From NCBI RefSeq assembly GCF_014297575.1, contig NZ_CP060412.1, positions 4,278,001 to 4,342,000 of the forward strand: a stretch of DNA of 64,000 bases, in the 5' to 3' direction. This DNA comes from Dyella telluris (GTDB lineage Bacteria; Pseudomonadota; Gammaproteobacteria; Xanthomonadales; Rhodanobacteraceae). Made by a program: the position numbers and the translations under genes. Below the pieces are notes generated by a model. It saw nothing but the letters and a program-made list of their open reading frames with translations, had not been told where the DNA came from and did not search any database. This document shows positions 27,401 through 36,302 of the stretch, in pieces. Numbering within the stretch: the stretch's first letter is position 1; the number at the start of each line of letters is the position of its first letter.

Positions 27401-29785
27401 CTAGTTCCTCAGCGGCTTGCCCGTAGTCATGGTGTGCGCGATGCGGGCCTGGGTCTTCTCGGTCTTGGCCAGCTCCACGAAGTGCTTGCGCTCGAGCTGG
27501 AGCAGCCATTCCTCGTCCACCAGCGAGCCGCGCTCGATCTTGCCGCCGCACAGCGTGTCCGCGATGCGCGTGGCGATGGCCACGTCATGCGGCGAGGCGA
27601 AGTAGCCTTCGGCAAGGTTGGCGAGCGAGGCCTGGAACGTGGCGGTACCCACGTCGCCAGCGACAGGGATGTTGCGAGCCATCATCGGCGGACGCCAGCC
27701 GGTTTCGGCCAGCGACAGAGCGACCTTCTTGGCGACGTACAGCAGCTCGTAGGCGTTGAACACGACCACGTCGCTGTCGCGCAGCAGGCCCAGCTGCTTC
27801 GCTTCCATCGCGCTGCCGGAAACCTTCGCCATGGCGACCGTCTCGAACACCTTTTTCAGCGACTCGAACGGATCTTCCGGGTTGGCCTTCGCCGCGCGGA
27901 TGGCCAGCTCGTGCAGGCCGCCACCGGCCGGCAGCAGGCCGACGCCGGCTTCCACCAGGCCGATGTAGCTTTCAAGTGCGGCCACGGTGCGCGCCGAGTG
28001 CATCTGGAACTCGCAGCCGCCGCCGAGGGCGAGGCCGCGCACGGCCGACACCACCGGCACCAGCGAATGCTTGATGCGCATGCTGGTGGCCTGGAAGTTG
28101 GCGACCATGGCGTCGAAGTCGTCGAACTTGCCGGCCTGCAGCAGGCCCAGTGCTCCCTTGAGGTCCGCACCGGCCGAGAACGGCTCGCCGGTCTGCCAGA
28201 TCACCACGGCCTTGAGCTGCTGCTCGGCGACATCGATCGCCTGCTGCACGCCATTGAGCACGTGGTCGTTGACCGTGTTCATCTTGGTCTTGAACGAGAT
28301 GATGCCCACGCCGTCGTCGCCCAGCGTCCACAGGCGCACGCCCTCGTTCTCCCACACCGTGGTGCCCTGGTCGAACTTCTCGCCCAGGATCGGATCGGGG
28401 AACAGCTGGCGCTGGTACACCGGATGCTGCGAACGCGGCTTGTCGGCGTTGGCGCTGGCCGAGTACGAACCGTTCTTGCCGTGCACACCGGTGCGGCCGT
28501 CGGTGACCCAGGCCGGCAGCGGGGCGTTGCTCATGGCCTTGCCCGCGGCGATGTCCTCGGCGATCCAGCCGGCCACCTGCTGCCAGCCGGCAGCCTGCCA
28601 GGTCTCGAACGGACCGAGCTTCCAGCCGTAGCCCCAGCGGATGGCGAAGTCGACGTCACGCGCGGTATCGGCGATGTCGGCCAGGTGATAGGCGGAGTAG
28701 TGGAACAGGTCGCGGAAGGTCGCCCACAGGAACTGCGCCTGCGGGTCGGCGGATGCGCGCAGCTTGCCGAACTTCTCGGCCGGATCCTTGATGGCAAGGA
28801 TGGCGGCGACTTCATCGGACGCCTTCTGTTCGGACGGGCGGTAATCCTGCTTGGCCACGTCGAGCACGACGATGTCCTTGCCGGCCTTGCGATAGAAACC
28901 TGCGCCGGTCTTCTGGCCCAGCGCGCCCTTCTCGATGAGGGCGGAGAGCCACACCGGGGCCTTGAAGTACTGGTGCCACGGATCGTCAGCCAGCGTGTCG
29001 GCCATGGTCTTGATGACGTGCGCCATGGTGTCCAGGCCCACCACGTCCGCGGTGCGGTAGGTGGCGCTCTTGGGGCGACCCACGGCCGGGCCGGTCAGCG
29101 CATCGACGGTGTCGAAGCCCAGGCCGAACTGCTGCGTGTGATGCATGGTGGCCAGCATCGAGAACACGCCGATGCGGTTGCCGATGAAGTTCGGGGTGTC
29201 CTTGGCATACACCACGCCCTTGCCCAGCGCGGTGGTCAGGAATGCCTCAAGGCCTTCCAGCACGTTCTTGTCGGTGAGCTTGGTCGGGATCAGCTCGACC
29301 AGGTGCATGTAGCGCGGCGGGTTGAAGAAGTGCACGCCGCTGAAGCGGTGGCGCATCTCTTCCGGCAGCGCCTCGGCCAGGCCATTGATGGACAGGCCCG
29401 AGGTGTTGGAGGCGATCACGGCGGTCGGCGACAGGTGCGAAGCGATCTTCTTGTAGAGATCCAGCTTCCAGTCCATCCGTTCGGCAATCGCCTCGATGAC
29501 CAGGTCGACGTCCTTCAGGTGGTCGAGGTCTTCGTCGTAGTTGGCCGGGATGATCGTGGCGGCCACGGTCTTGTCGGCCAGCGGGGCAGGGGACAGCTTC
29601 TGCAGGTTGGCAATGGCCTTCAGCGCGATACCGCTCTTGGGACCTTCCTTGGCGGCCAGGTCGAACAGCACGGTCTCGACGCCGGCATTGCTCAGGTGCG
29701 CGGCGATCTGCGCGCCCATGACGCCGGCGCCCAGGACCGCAGCCTTGCGGATTCGTAGCGCTTTGGGGGTGGATGGAGCGGACAT
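27401..29785 (-). CDS. fadN: FadN-type 3-hydroxyacyl-CoA dehydrogenase / enoyl-CoA hydratase
   Basis: A 794-residue bifunctional beta-oxidation enzyme. Domain order is the reverse of E. coli FadB/FadJ: the NAD-dependent 3-hydroxyacyl-CoA dehydrogenase comes first (Rossmann GAGVMGAQ at 19-26, GVHFFNPPRYMHLVELI, then a second HCDH C-terminal domain), and the crotonase-fold enoyl-CoA hydratase is C-terminal (FSAGADLKGALGLL and LALGGGCEFQMHSA). That layout and length match Bacillus FadN. It lies between the TetR regulator and fadA, all on the minus strand, and is probably part of one operon. The name rests on architecture, not on assayed activity. Confidence 0.9.
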   Translation of the reverse strand: MSAPSTPKALRIRKAAVLGAGVMGAQIAAHLSNAGVETVLFDLAAKEGPKSGIALKAIANLQKLSPAPLADKTVAATIIPANYDEDLDHLKDVDLVIEAIAERMDWKLDLYKKIASHLSPTAVIASNTSGLSINGLAEALPEEMRHRFSGVHFFNPPRYMHLVELIPTKLTDKNVLEGLEAFLTTALGKGVVYAKDTPNFIGNRIGVFSMLATMHHTQQFGLGFDTVDALTGPAVGRPKSATYRTADVVGLDTMAHVIKTMADTLADDPWHQYFKAPVWLSALIEKGALGQKTGAGFYRKAGKDIVVLDVAKQDYRPSEQKASDEVAAILAIKDPAEKFGKLRASADPQAQFLWATFRDLFHYSAYHLADIADTARDVDFAIRWGYGWKLGPFETWQAAGWQQVAGWIAEDIAAGKAMSNAPLPAWVTDGRTGVHGKNGSYSASANADKPRSQHPVYQRQLFPDPILGEKFDQGTTVWENEGVRLWTLGDDGVGIISFKTKMNTVNDHVLNGVQQAIDVAEQQLKAVVIWQTGEPFSAGADLKGALGLLQAGKFDDFDAMVANFQATSMRIKHSLVPVVSAVRGLALGGGCEFQMHSARTVAALESYIGLVEAGVGLLPAGGGLHELAIRAAKANPEDPFESLKKVFETVAMAKVSGSAMEAKQLGLLRDSDVVVFNAYELLYVAKKVALSLAETGWRPPMMARNIPVAGDVGTATFQASLANLAEGYFASPHDVAIATRIADTLCGGKIERGSLVDEEWLLQLERKHFVELAKTEKTQARIAHTMTTGKPLRN

Positions 29786-29861
29786 TGGCTTCTCCGTAAT
29801 ACGAAACGCTGGTGGTGAGACAGGCGGCCGTTACCGGCCGAAGGGAGTCGGGGTGACGAAA

Positions 29862-30485
29862 TCAGGTGGACTTGAGGCCTGCGGCGGCGAAGCGGATGAG
29901 GTGCTCGGCGGTCTGCTCGCGGTGGCGCTGTTCAGGGACGTCGCTCTTGCGCTGGATCATGCCGAAGCCCGACATGGCATGGGTCAGGGCGCCGGTGACC
30001 AGATCCACCCGCCAGTAGAGCTCTTCCTTGCTCAGCTGAGGCAGCAGGCGGGCGAATTCGGCGGTGAACTGGCGCATCACGTGGCCGTAGTTGTCCGACA
30101 GGAACTTGCGAAGGGTGTCGTCGTGCTCGGCGAAGGCGCGGGCCAGCACACGCATGAACAGGGAGCCGTTGCCATCGTGGGAAAGCTCCAGTGCAGGCAC
30201 GATGAAGGCGGCCAGCACGTCCTCGATGGTGGTGCCCGGCTCGCCGCTGATCTTCTGCAGGGCCGCCATGCGGCGGCCGTTGAGCTGGTCCAGGCGGCGG
30301 CGGAACACCTCCTCGATCAGGCGGTCCTTGGAGCCGAAGTGGTAGTTCACGGCGGCTAGATTGACCCCGGCGGCGGCCGTGAGCTGGCGCAGGGAGGCCC
30401 CCTCGAAGCCGTGGCGGGCAAACAATTCCTCCGCCGCGCCCAGGATGCGCTCCTTGGTTGGCATGGAAGCACTGGCGACTGGCAT
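29862..30485 (-). CDS. psrA: TetR/AcrR-family regulator, PsrA-like
   Basis: About 207 residues. The N-terminal helix-turn-helix is strong: TKERILGAAEELFARHGFEGASLRQLTAAAGVNLAAVNYHFGSKDRLIEEVFRRR, with GVNLAAVNYHFGSK as in Pseudomonas PsrA, a long-chain-fatty-acid-responsive repressor of beta-oxidation genes. The C-terminal half also resembles PsrA (SLFMRVLARAFAEHD, WRVDLVTGALTHAMSGF). Start: ATG 30485 with GGAG nine bases upstream; the open frame begins with a TTG at 30494 that has no usable site. It heads the minus-strand psrA-fadN-fadA cluster and its own promoter carries two operator-like palindromes. Confidence 0.85.
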   Translation of the reverse strand: MPVASASMPTKERILGAAEELFARHGFEGASLRQLTAAAGVNLAAVNYHFGSKDRLIEEVFRRRLDQLNGRRMAALQKISGEPGTTIEDVLAAFIVPALELSHDGNGSLFMRVLARAFAEHDDTLRKFLSDNYGHVMRQFTAEFARLLPQLSKEELYWRVDLVTGALTHAMSGFGMIQRKSDVPEQRHREQTAEHLIRFAAAGLKST

Positions 30486-30507
30486 GGTCCGCAACTCCGG
30501 CTGGAAT

Positions 30508-30562
30508 CAAACGATCGTTTGAGCATACGCGGGTCGATTTACGGCCGTCAAACGGTCGTTTT
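30508..30562 (-). promoter_or_regulatory. Promoter and two PsrA-type operators of the psrA-fadN-fadA operon
   Basis: On the minus strand TTGACG (30551-30546), an 18-bp spacer and TATGCT (30527-30522) form a sigma-70 promoter. A perfect palindrome CAAACGATCGTTTG (30508-30521) abuts the -10 on its downstream side. A near copy, CAAACGGTCGTTTT (30549-30562), overlaps the -35; the two sites are 41 bp apart, about four helical turns. The half-site CAAAC-N4-GTTTG agrees with the PsrA box described in Pseudomonas. Binding here is inferred. Confidence 0.8.
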
Positions 30563-30720
30563 AGGACAGGCCCCAAAACCGGCGCCCGGCTTGCGTATCA
30601 GGTAGAATCTGTCAAACTTTCGTGAGCTAAATCCGCATATCTAGGCAGGATTTGGCGTAACTTCGTCGGCAACGGCCGACCCGCCCACTCAGATACCAGT
30701 TTTTTCCGGAGCAGACCCTC

Positions 30721-31146
30721 ATGGCGCTGGAGCGCACCCTTTCCATCATCAAGCCCGACGCCGTTGCCAAGAACGTGATCGGTGAAATCTATGCCCGCTT
30801 CGAGAAGGCCGGCCTCAAGGTCGTTGCCTCGAAGATGAAGCAGCTGTCGCGCGCCGAAGCCGAAGGCTTCTACGCCGTGCACAAGGAGCGCCCGTTCTTC
30901 AACGCGCTCGTCGAATTCATGATCTCCGGCCCGGTGATGATCCAGGTGCTGCAGGGTGAAGGCGCGGTCCTGAAGAATCGCGACCTGATGGGCGCCACCA
31001 ATCCGAAGGAAGCTGCTGCCGGCACGATCCGCGCCGACTTCGCCGATTCCATCGATGCGAACGCCGTGCACGGTTCCGACGCTGCCGAAACGGCTGCTGT
31101 CGAAATCGCGTACTTCTTCGCCACGACGGAAGTGCACGCACGCTGA
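30721..31146 (+). CDS. ndk: Nucleoside diphosphate kinase
   Basis: Balances NTP and dNTP pools by phosphate transfer through a phosphohistidine. 141 residues. The active-site histidine is His117 in NAVHGSD; the N-terminal [15 protein letters not shown] is the family signature. It leads the conserved ndk-rlmN-pilW-rodZ order. It is divergent from psrA across 235 bp that hold the PsrA operators, so its expression might also feel that regulator. Confidence 0.98.
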   Translation: MALERTLSIIKPDAVAKNVIGEIYARFEKAGLKVVASKMKQLSRAEAEGFYAVHKERPFFNALVEFMISGPVMIQVLQGEGAVLKNRDLMGATNPKEAAAGTIRADFADSIDANAVHGSDAAETAAVEIAYFFATTEVHAR

Positions 31147-31276
31147 GCCTTGCGTTCCTCTGTGAACGCGATGACTTGAAGAAGTGGCCACACGTGGCCG
31201 CGCTTTTCACAACAAACCGCGTTCCATTGGGGAACGAGAAGGACACGAGGGCGGTTTAAACACCGCGGTTTTGAAG

Positions 31277-32416
31277 ATGACTGACCAGGCTATTTCCACC
31301 ACCACCACCGACAAGGTCAACCTGCTCGATTTCGATCGACAGGGCCTGCGTGACTTTTTCGCCTCCATTGGCGAGAAGCCTTATCGCGCCGAGCAGGTGA
31401 TGAAGTGGATCTACCATCGCCTGGAAGACAACTTCGAAAACATGACCGATGTCGGCAAGGCGCTTCGAGCCAAGCTCGAGGCGTCGTGCTACGTCGGTGC
31501 TCCCAAGACCATGTTCGAGAAGGGCGCTGCCGACGGCACGCACAAGTGGCTGCTCGGCATGGACGGTGGCAACGCCGTCGAGGCGGTGTACATCCCCGAA
31601 CCCACCCGCGGCACGCTGTGCGTGTCCTCGCAGGTGGGTTGCGGCCTGAACTGCCAGTTCTGCTCCACTGCGACGCAGGGCTTCAACCGCAACCTCGCCA
31701 CGTCCGAAATCATCGGGCAGATGTGGGTGGCGGCCAAATACCTCGGCAACATCACGCACCAGAACCGCCGCATCACCAACGTGGTGATGATGGGCATGGG
31801 CGAGCCGTTGCTGAACTTCGACAACGTCACCAAGGCGATGAGCCTGATGCGCGACGACCTGGGCTTTGGTCTGGCCTCCAAGCGCGTCACCCTGTCCACC
31901 GCCGGCCTGGTGCCGATGATCGACAAGTTGTCGGACACCATCGATGTGTCGCTGGCTGTTTCGCTGCACGCGGCGAATGACGAGCTGCGTACCGAGCTGG
32001 TGCCGCTCAACAAGCGCTACCCGATCGCCGAGCTGATGGCTGCATGCCAGCGCTGGCTGGATCGCAAGCCGCGCACCTCGATCACCTTCGAGTACACCCT
32101 GATGAAGGGCGTGAATGACCAGCCCGAGCACGCGCGCCAGCTGATCAAGCTGATGCGGCGCATGCCCAACTGCAAGGTCAACCTGATTCCGTTCAACCCA
32201 TTTCCTGGCACGCGTTTCGAGCGCTCGGACGCCGAAACCATCCGTGCATTCCAGACCCAGTTGCTCAATGCCAACGTGCTGACCATGCTGCGCCGTACCC
32301 GTGGCGACGACATCGATGCCGCGTGTGGCCAGCTCAAGGGGCAGGTATTGGATCGCACTCGTCGCCAGGCCGAATTCCGCAAGCGTCTGGACGAAGGGGA
32401 GAGTCATGCGGCTTGA
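31277..32416 (+). CDS. rlmN: 23S rRNA / tRNA (adenine-C2)-methyltransferase RlmN
   Basis: Radical-SAM enzyme that methylates A2503 of 23S rRNA and A37 of some tRNAs. 379 residues from ATG 31277, which gives the normal N-terminus ([13 protein letters not shown]); the in-frame region back to 31184 is not family-like. The [4Fe-4S] motif is C122-x3-C126-x2-C129 ([21 protein letters not shown]). Its last codons overlap pilW by 11 bases. Confidence 0.96.
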   Translation: MTDQAISTTTTDKVNLLDFDRQGLRDFFASIGEKPYRAEQVMKWIYHRLEDNFENMTDVGKALRAKLEASCYVGAPKTMFEKGAADGTHKWLLGMDGGNAVEAVYIPEPTRGTLCVSSQVGCGLNCQFCSTATQGFNRNLATSEIIGQMWVAAKYLGNITHQNRRITNVVMMGMGEPLLNFDNVTKAMSLMRDDLGFGLASKRVTLSTAGLVPMIDKLSDTIDVSLAVSLHAANDELRTELVPLNKRYPIAELMAACQRWLDRKPRTSITFEYTLMKGVNDQPEHARQLIKLMRRMPNCKVNLIPFNPFPGTRFERSDAETIRAFQTQLLNANVLTMLRRTRGDDIDAACGQLKGQVLDRTRRQAEFRKRLDEGESHAA

Positions 32417-33206
32417 TCGAATCCTGTTGAGTGCGGGCGTAGCCATGTTGATGGCTGCGTGCGTGCCGGTGTCCAACACCAATCCCGGCAGCAACGAAGG
32501 ATCCAAGATCAATCGCCAGAGCAAGGCGGAGCAGAAGCAGGAGGGCGCACGCGTCCACACCGAGCTGGCCCAGCAGTACATGGCTAACGGTGACCTGGAA
32601 GACGCGCTGGTCAAGGTCAACAAGGCCTTTACCTTCGACCCCAATTACGTGCCGGCGCATACCGTGGCGGCCGTGATCTACCAGCGCATCAACGACCTGC
32701 CCAACGCCGAACTTCACTACCGCAAGGCGCAGTCGCTGGCACCGGACAAGGGCGATACCAACAACAACCTGGGCTGGTTCCTCTGCAATAGCGAGGGCAA
32801 GCCCGCCGAGGCATTGCCGTATTTCCAGAAGGCCGTGGCCGACCCGTTCTATCAGACGCCGTCGCTGGCCTGGAACAACGCGGGCATCTGCGAGCAGAAG
32901 GGGCAGAATCTTGCGGCCGCCGAGGTGGACTTCCGCAAGGCGCTGGAAATCGACCCGAACAACAGCGGGGCGTTGTATCAGCTCGCCCAGGTGCTTTATC
33001 TTCAGAACGATGCGTTCCGTGCTCGCGCCTTCATCCAGCGATTTGATGCGCTGGGTACGCCGACGGCGGCATCGCTCAAGCTCGGGCATGACATTGAATC
33101 AAGGTTGGGCAACAGGGATGCTGCTCTCAACTACAGTCGGCGATTGCAAAGCCAGTTCCCGGATTCGGAACAGGCGCGCGCCCTCGATGCAACCGCACGC
33201 CAATGA
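32406..33206 (+). CDS. pilW: Type IV pilus biogenesis/stability lipoprotein PilW (PilF)
   Basis: 266 residues. A lipoprotein signal ends in MLMAAC with the lipidated Cys19, then tetratricopeptide repeats ([83 protein letters not shown]). PilW/PilF is the outer-membrane pilotin that helps assemble the PilQ secretin of type IV pili. It overlaps the end of rlmN, and its stop overlaps the rodZ start (ATGA at 33203). Confidence 0.93.
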   Translation: MRLDRILLSAGVAMLMAACVPVSNTNPGSNEGSKINRQSKAEQKQEGARVHTELAQQYMANGDLEDALVKVNKAFTFDPNYVPAHTVAAVIYQRINDLPNAELHYRKAQSLAPDKGDTNNNLGWFLCNSEGKPAEALPYFQKAVADPFYQTPSLAWNNAGICEQKGQNLAAAEVDFRKALEIDPNNSGALYQLAQVLYLQNDAFRARAFIQRFDALGTPTAASLKLGHDIESRLGNRDAALNYSRRLQSQFPDSEQARALDATARQ

Positions 33207-34255
33207 CCTCTCAGCAGTCAAATTCGGCCAATAGCGGCAACCGAGAACTCCACTTCAGCCAAGCACCCGACGTCACCATGGATACCGAACACTCCTCGCT
33301 GGAAGCGATCAAGGGACACCTTGGCGGGCGTCTGCGCGCGGCGCGCGAAGCACGTGGGCTGAGCGTCGAGTCGTGCGCGCACACCCTGCGCCTGCCGACC
33401 CGTGTGCTCAGGCAGATCGAAAGCGGCGAGTACGGCGGCATCGACTACCAGGTCTACCTGGGTAGCTATCTCACCAAGTACGCGCGCTATCTCGGTATCG
33501 ACGAGGATGACGTCAAGCTCGAGCTTGAGCGCATCAAGCCAGAACAGCCTTCGCTGGTTGCCACGGGTGGCATCTCCCACTCGCGCTACCTGCTCGAGAA
33601 CTATGCCCGCGCCGCCACTTATGTGGTGCTGACGGCGGCCATCGTGGTGCCGACCATCTGGTTGGGCGTGCGGGGCACGCTGGATCGGGACGTCAGTCAT
33701 CTGGCCCCGCTGGACGCCGCGCCGGTGGCCCAGGTTGATGCGCCGGTGAGCAGCGCCACCTCGGCCAGCACCGCCGTGGCCGAAATGACTGCCAAGCCGC
33801 AGGATCAAGGTGCCGCCGCCACCGCTGGTACGCCGGCCGTGGCCCCACAGGCTGCTCCGGAAGCCGTTCCCCCGCAGGATCAGCCGCTGATGGCGTCCAT
33901 GACGCCGTTCCCGAACCTGGGTGGTGACACCCATGCCGCGCCGCAGCCCGCTGCACCGGCAGCCCCGGATGCCACGGGTACGGGCGCGCACAGTCTGGTG
34001 CTGAGCCTGCAGGGTGCCAGCTGGGTCGAGGTCACCACCAAGGATGGCTCGCGTCTGGAGTACGGCCTGTTGCCGGCCGGCAGCTCCAAGACCTACCACA
34101 GCGACCAGCCGCTGGAAGTGCGCATCGGCAATGCCGGTGGCGCACAGGTCATGCTCGACGGCCAGCCCATGGCGCTGGACAACTACCGCCGTTCCAACGT
34201 CGCGCATTTCCGCGTGGAGATGCATGACGGCAAGGCCGCGCCGACCGGCGCGTGA
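33203..34255 (+). CDS. rodZ: RodZ-like cytoskeletal protein
   Basis: 350 residues. N-terminal helix-turn-helix of the RodZ type (LGGRLRAAREARGLSVESCAHTLRLPTRVLRQIESGEYGGID, about 34-75), a transmembrane helix (around 135-152), an Ala/Pro/Gln-rich periplasmic linker and a C-terminal DUF4115 domain (SLVLSLQGASWVEVTTKDGSRLEYGLL). RodZ links MreB to the membrane for cell shape. In E. coli it is followed by ispG and hisS; here a 149-base gap leads directly to yfgM. Confidence 0.93.
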   Translation: MTSQQSNSANSGNRELHFSQAPDVTMDTEHSSLEAIKGHLGGRLRAAREARGLSVESCAHTLRLPTRVLRQIESGEYGGIDYQVYLGSYLTKYARYLGIDEDDVKLELERIKPEQPSLVATGGISHSRYLLENYARAATYVVLTAAIVVPTIWLGVRGTLDRDVSHLAPLDAAPVAQVDAPVSSATSASTAVAEMTAKPQDQGAAATAGTPAVAPQAAPEAVPPQDQPLMASMTPFPNLGGDTHAAPQPAAPAAPDATGTGAHSLVLSLQGASWVEVTTKDGSRLEYGLLPAGSSKTYHSDQPLEVRIGNAGGAQVMLDGQPMALDNYRRSNVAHFRVEMHDGKAAPTGA

Positions 34256-34404
34256 GCCGCGCCGGGCCTGTGCGGCCTGGCGCAATCGGTTATGCTTGCC
34301 CATTGTCCGCTCGGCGACGAGCGGGCAGGTCGGGCTGATTTATTTTCCGCATGACAGGCGCCGCCAGGAGCCTTTGGCGCGCGGCTTCCCCATAGGGTGA
34401 TTGC

Positions 34405-35049
34405 ATGGCATTTGAAGAGTACGACGACTACGAACAGAGCGAACTCGTACAACAGTGGTTGCGCCAGAATGGCCTGTCCATCGTCGTCGGTATCGCGATC
34501 GGTCTGGTCGGCATCTTTGGCTGGCAGCAGTGGAACAAGCACAAGGACGCCCATCAGGCGGAGGCCTCCAACCTTTATCAGCAGATCCAGGTCGCGACCG
34601 CGTCCGGCAAGACGGATAGCGCAGACCAGCTGACCGATCAGCTGCTCAAGGACTACACCGATTCAACCTACGCCGTGTTTGCCGTGGGCGACCGGGCCGA
34701 GCGTCAGGTCCAGGCCAAGCAGCTGGACAAGGCGATCGAATCCCTTGGCTGGGCCGAGGCACATGCCACCGATGCGAACCTGAAGTCGCTGTCGCAGATG
34801 CGCATGGCGCGCGTGCTGCTGGCGCAGGGCAAGGGCGCTGATGCGCTCGCCGCGCTGGATCGCATGCCGGCAAAAGCCTACGAAGGCGTTGCTCAGGAAC
34901 TACGCGGCGATGTGCTGGTCAAGCTTGGGCGCCCGGACGATGCCCGCAAGGCATACGACGCCGCCAAGGCGGCGATGGGTGAGAGTGCGCCTCAGAGCGT
35001 GCAGATGAAAATCGATGATCTGGCCGTGGCCGGGAAGCAGGGTGCATGA
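34405..35049 (+). CDS. yfgM: YfgM-family tetratricopeptide protein
   Basis: 214 residues. A short cytoplasmic N-terminus (MAFEEYDDYEQSELVQQWLRQNG), one transmembrane helix (LSIVVGIAIGLVGIFGWQQW, about 25-44), then TPR-like helices in the periplasm. YfgM associates with the SecYEG translocon and the periplasmic chaperone PpiD. The stop overlaps bamB's ATG (35046-35049). The order yfgM-bamB-der is conserved. Confidence 0.92.
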   Translation: MAFEEYDDYEQSELVQQWLRQNGLSIVVGIAIGLVGIFGWQQWNKHKDAHQAEASNLYQQIQVATASGKTDSADQLTDQLLKDYTDSTYAVFAVGDRAERQVQAKQLDKAIESLGWAEAHATDANLKSLSQMRMARVLLAQGKGADALAALDRMPAKAYEGVAQELRGDVLVKLGRPDDARKAYDAAKAAMGESAPQSVQMKIDDLAVAGKQGA

Positions 35050-36272
35050 AAGCTGAAGTGAAGAAGCGCGGTGCGATGAGGCGCGTTTGGCTGGTGGCGC
35101 TGACCTCCCTGGTGGTCCTTGCCGGCTGCCATTCGTTCAAGAAGGAAAACGTCCAGCCGCCGACTCCGCTGGCCAAGGACTTCAAGCCGACCACCCAGGT
35201 CACCAAGCTGTGGACCACCAGCGTGGGCGACGGTGCGGGTGAAAGCGGCGTGCGCCTGCGCCCTGCCTTTGCCGACGGCGTGCTCTACGCCTGCAGCACC
35301 GACGGCAAGGTTGCAGCGATCGACGCCACCAGCGGCAAGACGCTGTGGACCAAGAGCTCGCGCACCCAGGGCTGGTTCGGCTGGGGTGACAAGAAGCGCG
35401 CCGACGCGCTCTACGCCGGTGGCCCGATGGTGTCCGGCGACCTGCTCGTGGTCGGCACGCTCGATGGCCACGTGTACGGCATCAACGCGAAGGACGGCAG
35501 CCCGCGCTGGGAGTCGGTCGTCAATTCCGAAGTGATCTCCTCGCCGGTGATCTCCGGCAACCTGGTGGTGGCCCGCACGCAGGATGGCCGCCTGTACGGC
35601 TTCGACAGTGCCACCGGCGAACGTCGCTGGGTGTACGACCAGGACACCGTGCCGCTGCTCAGCCTGCGCGGCAATGGCCCGCTGCTGGCCGCCAACGGCG
35701 TGGTGTTCTACGGCAGCGATGCCGGCAAGCTCGTGGCGCTGCGCCTGGACAACGGCGAAAAGCTGTGGGAACAGACGCTCGCCAGTGGCGAAGGCCGCAC
35801 CGAGATCGATCGCCTGGCGGATGCCGATGGCGCGATCCTGCTGTCCGGCACCACGCTGTACGGCGCTGCCTACCACGGCAATCTCGCGGCCGTGGATGGC
35901 CCCAGTGGCCGTCCGCTGTGGGGTCGTCCGTTCTCCACCTTCACCTCGCTGGATGTCACCGACACGGCCATCTATGGCGTGAACGACGAGTCGCAGGTGT
36001 GGGCGTTCGACAAGAACGGCGGCTCGGACATGTGGAAGAACGATGCGCTCAAGTACCGCTGGCTCACCGGGCCGGCCGTGCTGGGCAACTATGTCGTGGT
36101 GGGCGACCTGGAGGGCTACGTGCACTTCCTGCAGACCGGTGACGGCGCGCTGGCGGCACGCGAGCGCCTGTCCAAGAAGGCCATCCGCGCCCAGCCGCTG
36201 GTGGTGGGCGACATCGTGTACGTCGAAGACGTGAAGGGCCGCATCGGCGCTTACCGTCTCGGCGGCCGCTGA
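35046..36272 (+). CDS. bamB: Outer-membrane assembly lipoprotein BamB
   Basis: Beta-propeller lipoprotein of the Bam complex, which inserts beta-barrels into the outer membrane. 408 residues. Signal peptide ends in VVLAGC (lipidated Cys28). PQQ-like blades repeat through the protein, e.g. VAAIDATSGKTLWTKSS, VYGINAKDGSPRWESVV, LYGFDSATGERRWVYDQ, LVALRLDNGEKLWEQTL. It sits between yfgM and der, its normal place. Confidence 0.97.
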   Translation: MKAEVKKRGAMRRVWLVALTSLVVLAGCHSFKKENVQPPTPLAKDFKPTTQVTKLWTTSVGDGAGESGVRLRPAFADGVLYACSTDGKVAAIDATSGKTLWTKSSRTQGWFGWGDKKRADALYAGGPMVSGDLLVVGTLDGHVYGINAKDGSPRWESVVNSEVISSPVISGNLVVARTQDGRLYGFDSATGERRWVYDQDTVPLLSLRGNGPLLAANGVVFYGSDAGKLVALRLDNGEKLWEQTLASGEGRTEIDRLADADGAILLSGTTLYGAAYHGNLAAVDGPSGRPLWGRPFSTFTSLDVTDTAIYGVNDESQVWAFDKNGGSDMWKNDALKYRWLTGPAVLGNYVVVGDLEGYVHFLQTGDGALAARERLSKKAIRAQPLVVGDIVYVEDVKGRIGAYRLGGR

Positions 36273-36302
36273 TCGCCGAACAGAATAGAAGGTTGTTGAA
36301 TC

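Noticed and set aside
27344..29758. 804-codon plus-strand frame opposite fadN
   Set aside because: Same reason: fadN on the minus strand has complete catalytic motifs, and the opposite frame is a mirror artefact.
34256..34404. Terminator after rodZ
   Set aside because: CCGCTCG-GCGA-CGAGCGG near 34305 forms a short stem, but the T-rich stretch (ATTTATTTT) is about 13 bases beyond it, so it is not a standard terminator.
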